Source: JBBDMU01 sp040878115
GTDB lineage: Bacteria; Bacteroidota; Rhodothermia; Balneolales; Natronogracilivirgulaceae
Reading direction: 5' to 3'
NCBI GenBank assembly: GCA_040878115.1
Contig: JBBDMV010000110.1
Location: 1 to 16,555, forward strand
Length of the DNA: 16,555 nucleotides
Shown here: one piece after another, positions 15,136 to 16,555 of the stretch
Position numbering within the stretch: position 1 is the stretch's first letter
Layout: each line of letters begins with the position of its first letter
Translations under genes and position numbers: made by a program
The notes under the pieces: generated by a model
Seen by the model: the letters and a program-made list of their open reading frames with translations, nothing else
What the model was told of the DNA's origin: nothing
Databases searched by the model: none

Positions 15136-16555
15136 ATGAAAAATTTATACATCCTTTCTTTCCTGATCTGCTTTCTTTGCATGCACCAGTCCCTTGCCCA
15201 AACTCATACTGTAAAAGAAACAGGCGTTTCCATCATTCAGGGGCCCACTCCAATTCCTAACGGTGACGCTTTGGACCAGGCGGATATAACCCTTCAGAAT
15301 AGCAAGTTTGCCGTGTCTTTTTCTGTAAGATCCAGCCCTCCATGGGGAGTGGCAAGAGGAGGCATACTGGATCTTTCCATTATAAATGATGGCGAATATT
15401 CCGATGATCTGGCATCACTTGTAGATTTTATGCCTAATAACTAGTCAAGCTGGCCTACAACCTATCAGGAAGTGAATATTTTAGAAGAAGGACCCGACCG
15501 GGGCGTCATTCATGTTAAGCGTGACTGGCATAAGGTGGTCCTAGAAACAACCTTCACCCTTAAGCGCGGTGAAAATACCATGAACATACGCACTGAAATG
15601 ACCAACAAAGGAGTGGCTACATTTGAAAATATCCTTTCGGGATATGTTTTATGGGCTGATGGAGGATACCTTTATGATCGCCCGGGCATCGGGGACTTGC
15701 AGCCAGGTTCTGCAGCCGATGCTTTAACCAGCTGGACCAGCAGTTACGATGAAGATTGGGCGCTCGCCTTTCACGCTCCCTTTGCAGGCCATACAGGATA
15801 TGACGGACAGGACCAGTATAAACGGCATACGCTGGGTCCGGAAGAAACAATATCGTTCGAAGGGTGGCTTCAGGTTGTTCCTGATGGCGAGCTATCACCA
15901 GTAGTGGAATTTGAAGCCGAACGTCAAAATACGATTATGGGCTCATTGTCCGGCAAGGTTCAAACCATCGATGGCGAGACCGTTAAAGATCCAATCCTAA
16001 TGGTTCATAGAGATGATCATCCTTATGTATGGGCAGTGGGTAATAAAGGTTCTTATGAGTTCAAACTTCCCGAAGGTGAATACTCCATTTCTGCCATGGC
16101 CGAAAACTATTCAACAAGCTCTGCTTTTAACATTCAGGTCCAGGCAGAGGAAACCTTAGAACTCAATTTTGATGACTTGAACAAACCCGGAAAAGTTGTA
16201 TTTGATATAACCGGAGAACAAACAGGTAACAACATTGATGCTAAACTCGAAGTTATTGAAGGGCAAACATACCCGGTACAATATATGGGTAGGAAAACCT
16301 TTTTTACCAACCTGGACTTCTCTGAAGAGGTCGCTTTTGAATTAGCTCCGGGCGAGTATACTTTTAAAATTGGATCAGGTGAAGGCTTTATATCTACAGC
16401 TATAGAAGAAAAGCTTGTAATAAAATCGGGTGAGGTCATTACCAAAAGCATCTCACTTCCTTACACCTTTACACCGCAACAAACAAACTGGTATAGCGCC
16501 GACTTGCATCATCATACCGACGTACTGGATGGCTCTACCCCTACCAAAAATGTGC
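15136..16555 (+). pseudogene. Secreted PHP-domain metallohydrolase (CehA/McbA-like), interrupted by in-frame TAG, 3' end missing
   Basis: A signal peptide (cleavage at SLA|Q, 21/22) starts a 102-codon frame that ends at TAG 15442-15444. The same frame then stays open for 370 more codons to the window end with no further stop and no start codon near the break. Both sides read as one protein: a beta-sandwich-like N-terminal part (GGILDLSIINDGEYSDD before the stop, SSWPTTYQEVNILEEGPDRG after it), a carboxypeptidase-regulatory-like domain around codons 270-340, a further beta domain, then YSADLHHHTDVLDGSTP. That HHH...D motif at codons 454-470 is the first metal-binding motif of PHP phosphoesterase-type domains. 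Since TGG and CAG are each one base from TAG, a point nonsense change is the simplest cause; sequence error or read-through are alternatives. TAG also seems to serve as a true stop for the gene at 6169. The role next to SusC/SusD may be hydrolysis of imported or surface substrates, but this is inference. Confidence 0.75.

Noticed and set aside
15442..15444. Pyrrolysine or programmed read-through at TAG
   Set aside because: No read-through context or pylT-like feature is visible, and such decoding is not expected in this group; a mutation or sequence error is simpler. Kept as an open alternative in the findings only.
1..16555. CRISPR arrays, rRNA genes, insertion sequences
   Set aside because: No regularly spaced direct repeats, rRNA-like sequence, transposase motifs or terminal inverted repeats were found on reading through the window.

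Overview
The window looks like chromosome from a member of the Bacteroidota/Balneolota/Rhodothermota group. The evidence is a classical SusC/SusD outer-membrane pair, signal peptides ending in A|Q, several starts without a Shine-Dalgarno sequence behind AT-rich leaders, and one perfect TAnnTTTG (-7) promoter box. Non-cyanobacterial kaiBC genes are known from Salinibacter-type relatives, which fits, but the exact lineage is inference.

Left part (1-4694, + strand). The window opens in the 3' part of a tRNA-Phe gene followed by a strong intrinsic terminator. About 435 bases without an intact gene follow, with a hairpin and a possible decayed HTH reading frame. Then comes a tightly packed five-gene operon: a double-domain KaiC, a KaiB homologue, a PAS-HWE histidine kinase, a stand-alone receiver protein with a FATGUY-like motif, and a ZIP metal transporter. 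The last four junctions are 7 nt apart or overlap by 4-11 nt, so the genes are almost certainly co-transcribed and largely translationally coupled. No kaiA is present, and KaiC lacks the C-terminal A-loop and tail that KaiA uses. The likely reading is a KaiA-independent timer or stress-response module whose output runs through the kinase and the receiver. This is the most interesting system in the window.

Middle part (4695-10078). On the minus strand are an OprO/P-type porin and a small two-helix membrane protein of unknown function, with an intrinsic terminator between them. On the plus strand is a secreted or membrane-anchored C69-family peptidase homologue whose catalytic Cys position appears to hold Ser. 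Convergent with it is a sodium:solute symporter strikingly like the animal high-affinity choline transporter CHT1 (SLC5A7).

Right part (10079-16555, + strand). A probable promoter with an overlapping 12-bp palindrome precedes a SusC-like TonB-dependent transporter and a SusD-like lipoprotein, closed by a near-perfect terminator. A secreted PHP-domain (CehA/McbA-like) metallohydrolase gene then runs off the end of the window. Its frame is broken by a single in-frame TAG at codon 103 but is otherwise open and homologous-looking on both sides, so it is a nonsense pseudogene, a sequence error, or less likely a read-through gene.
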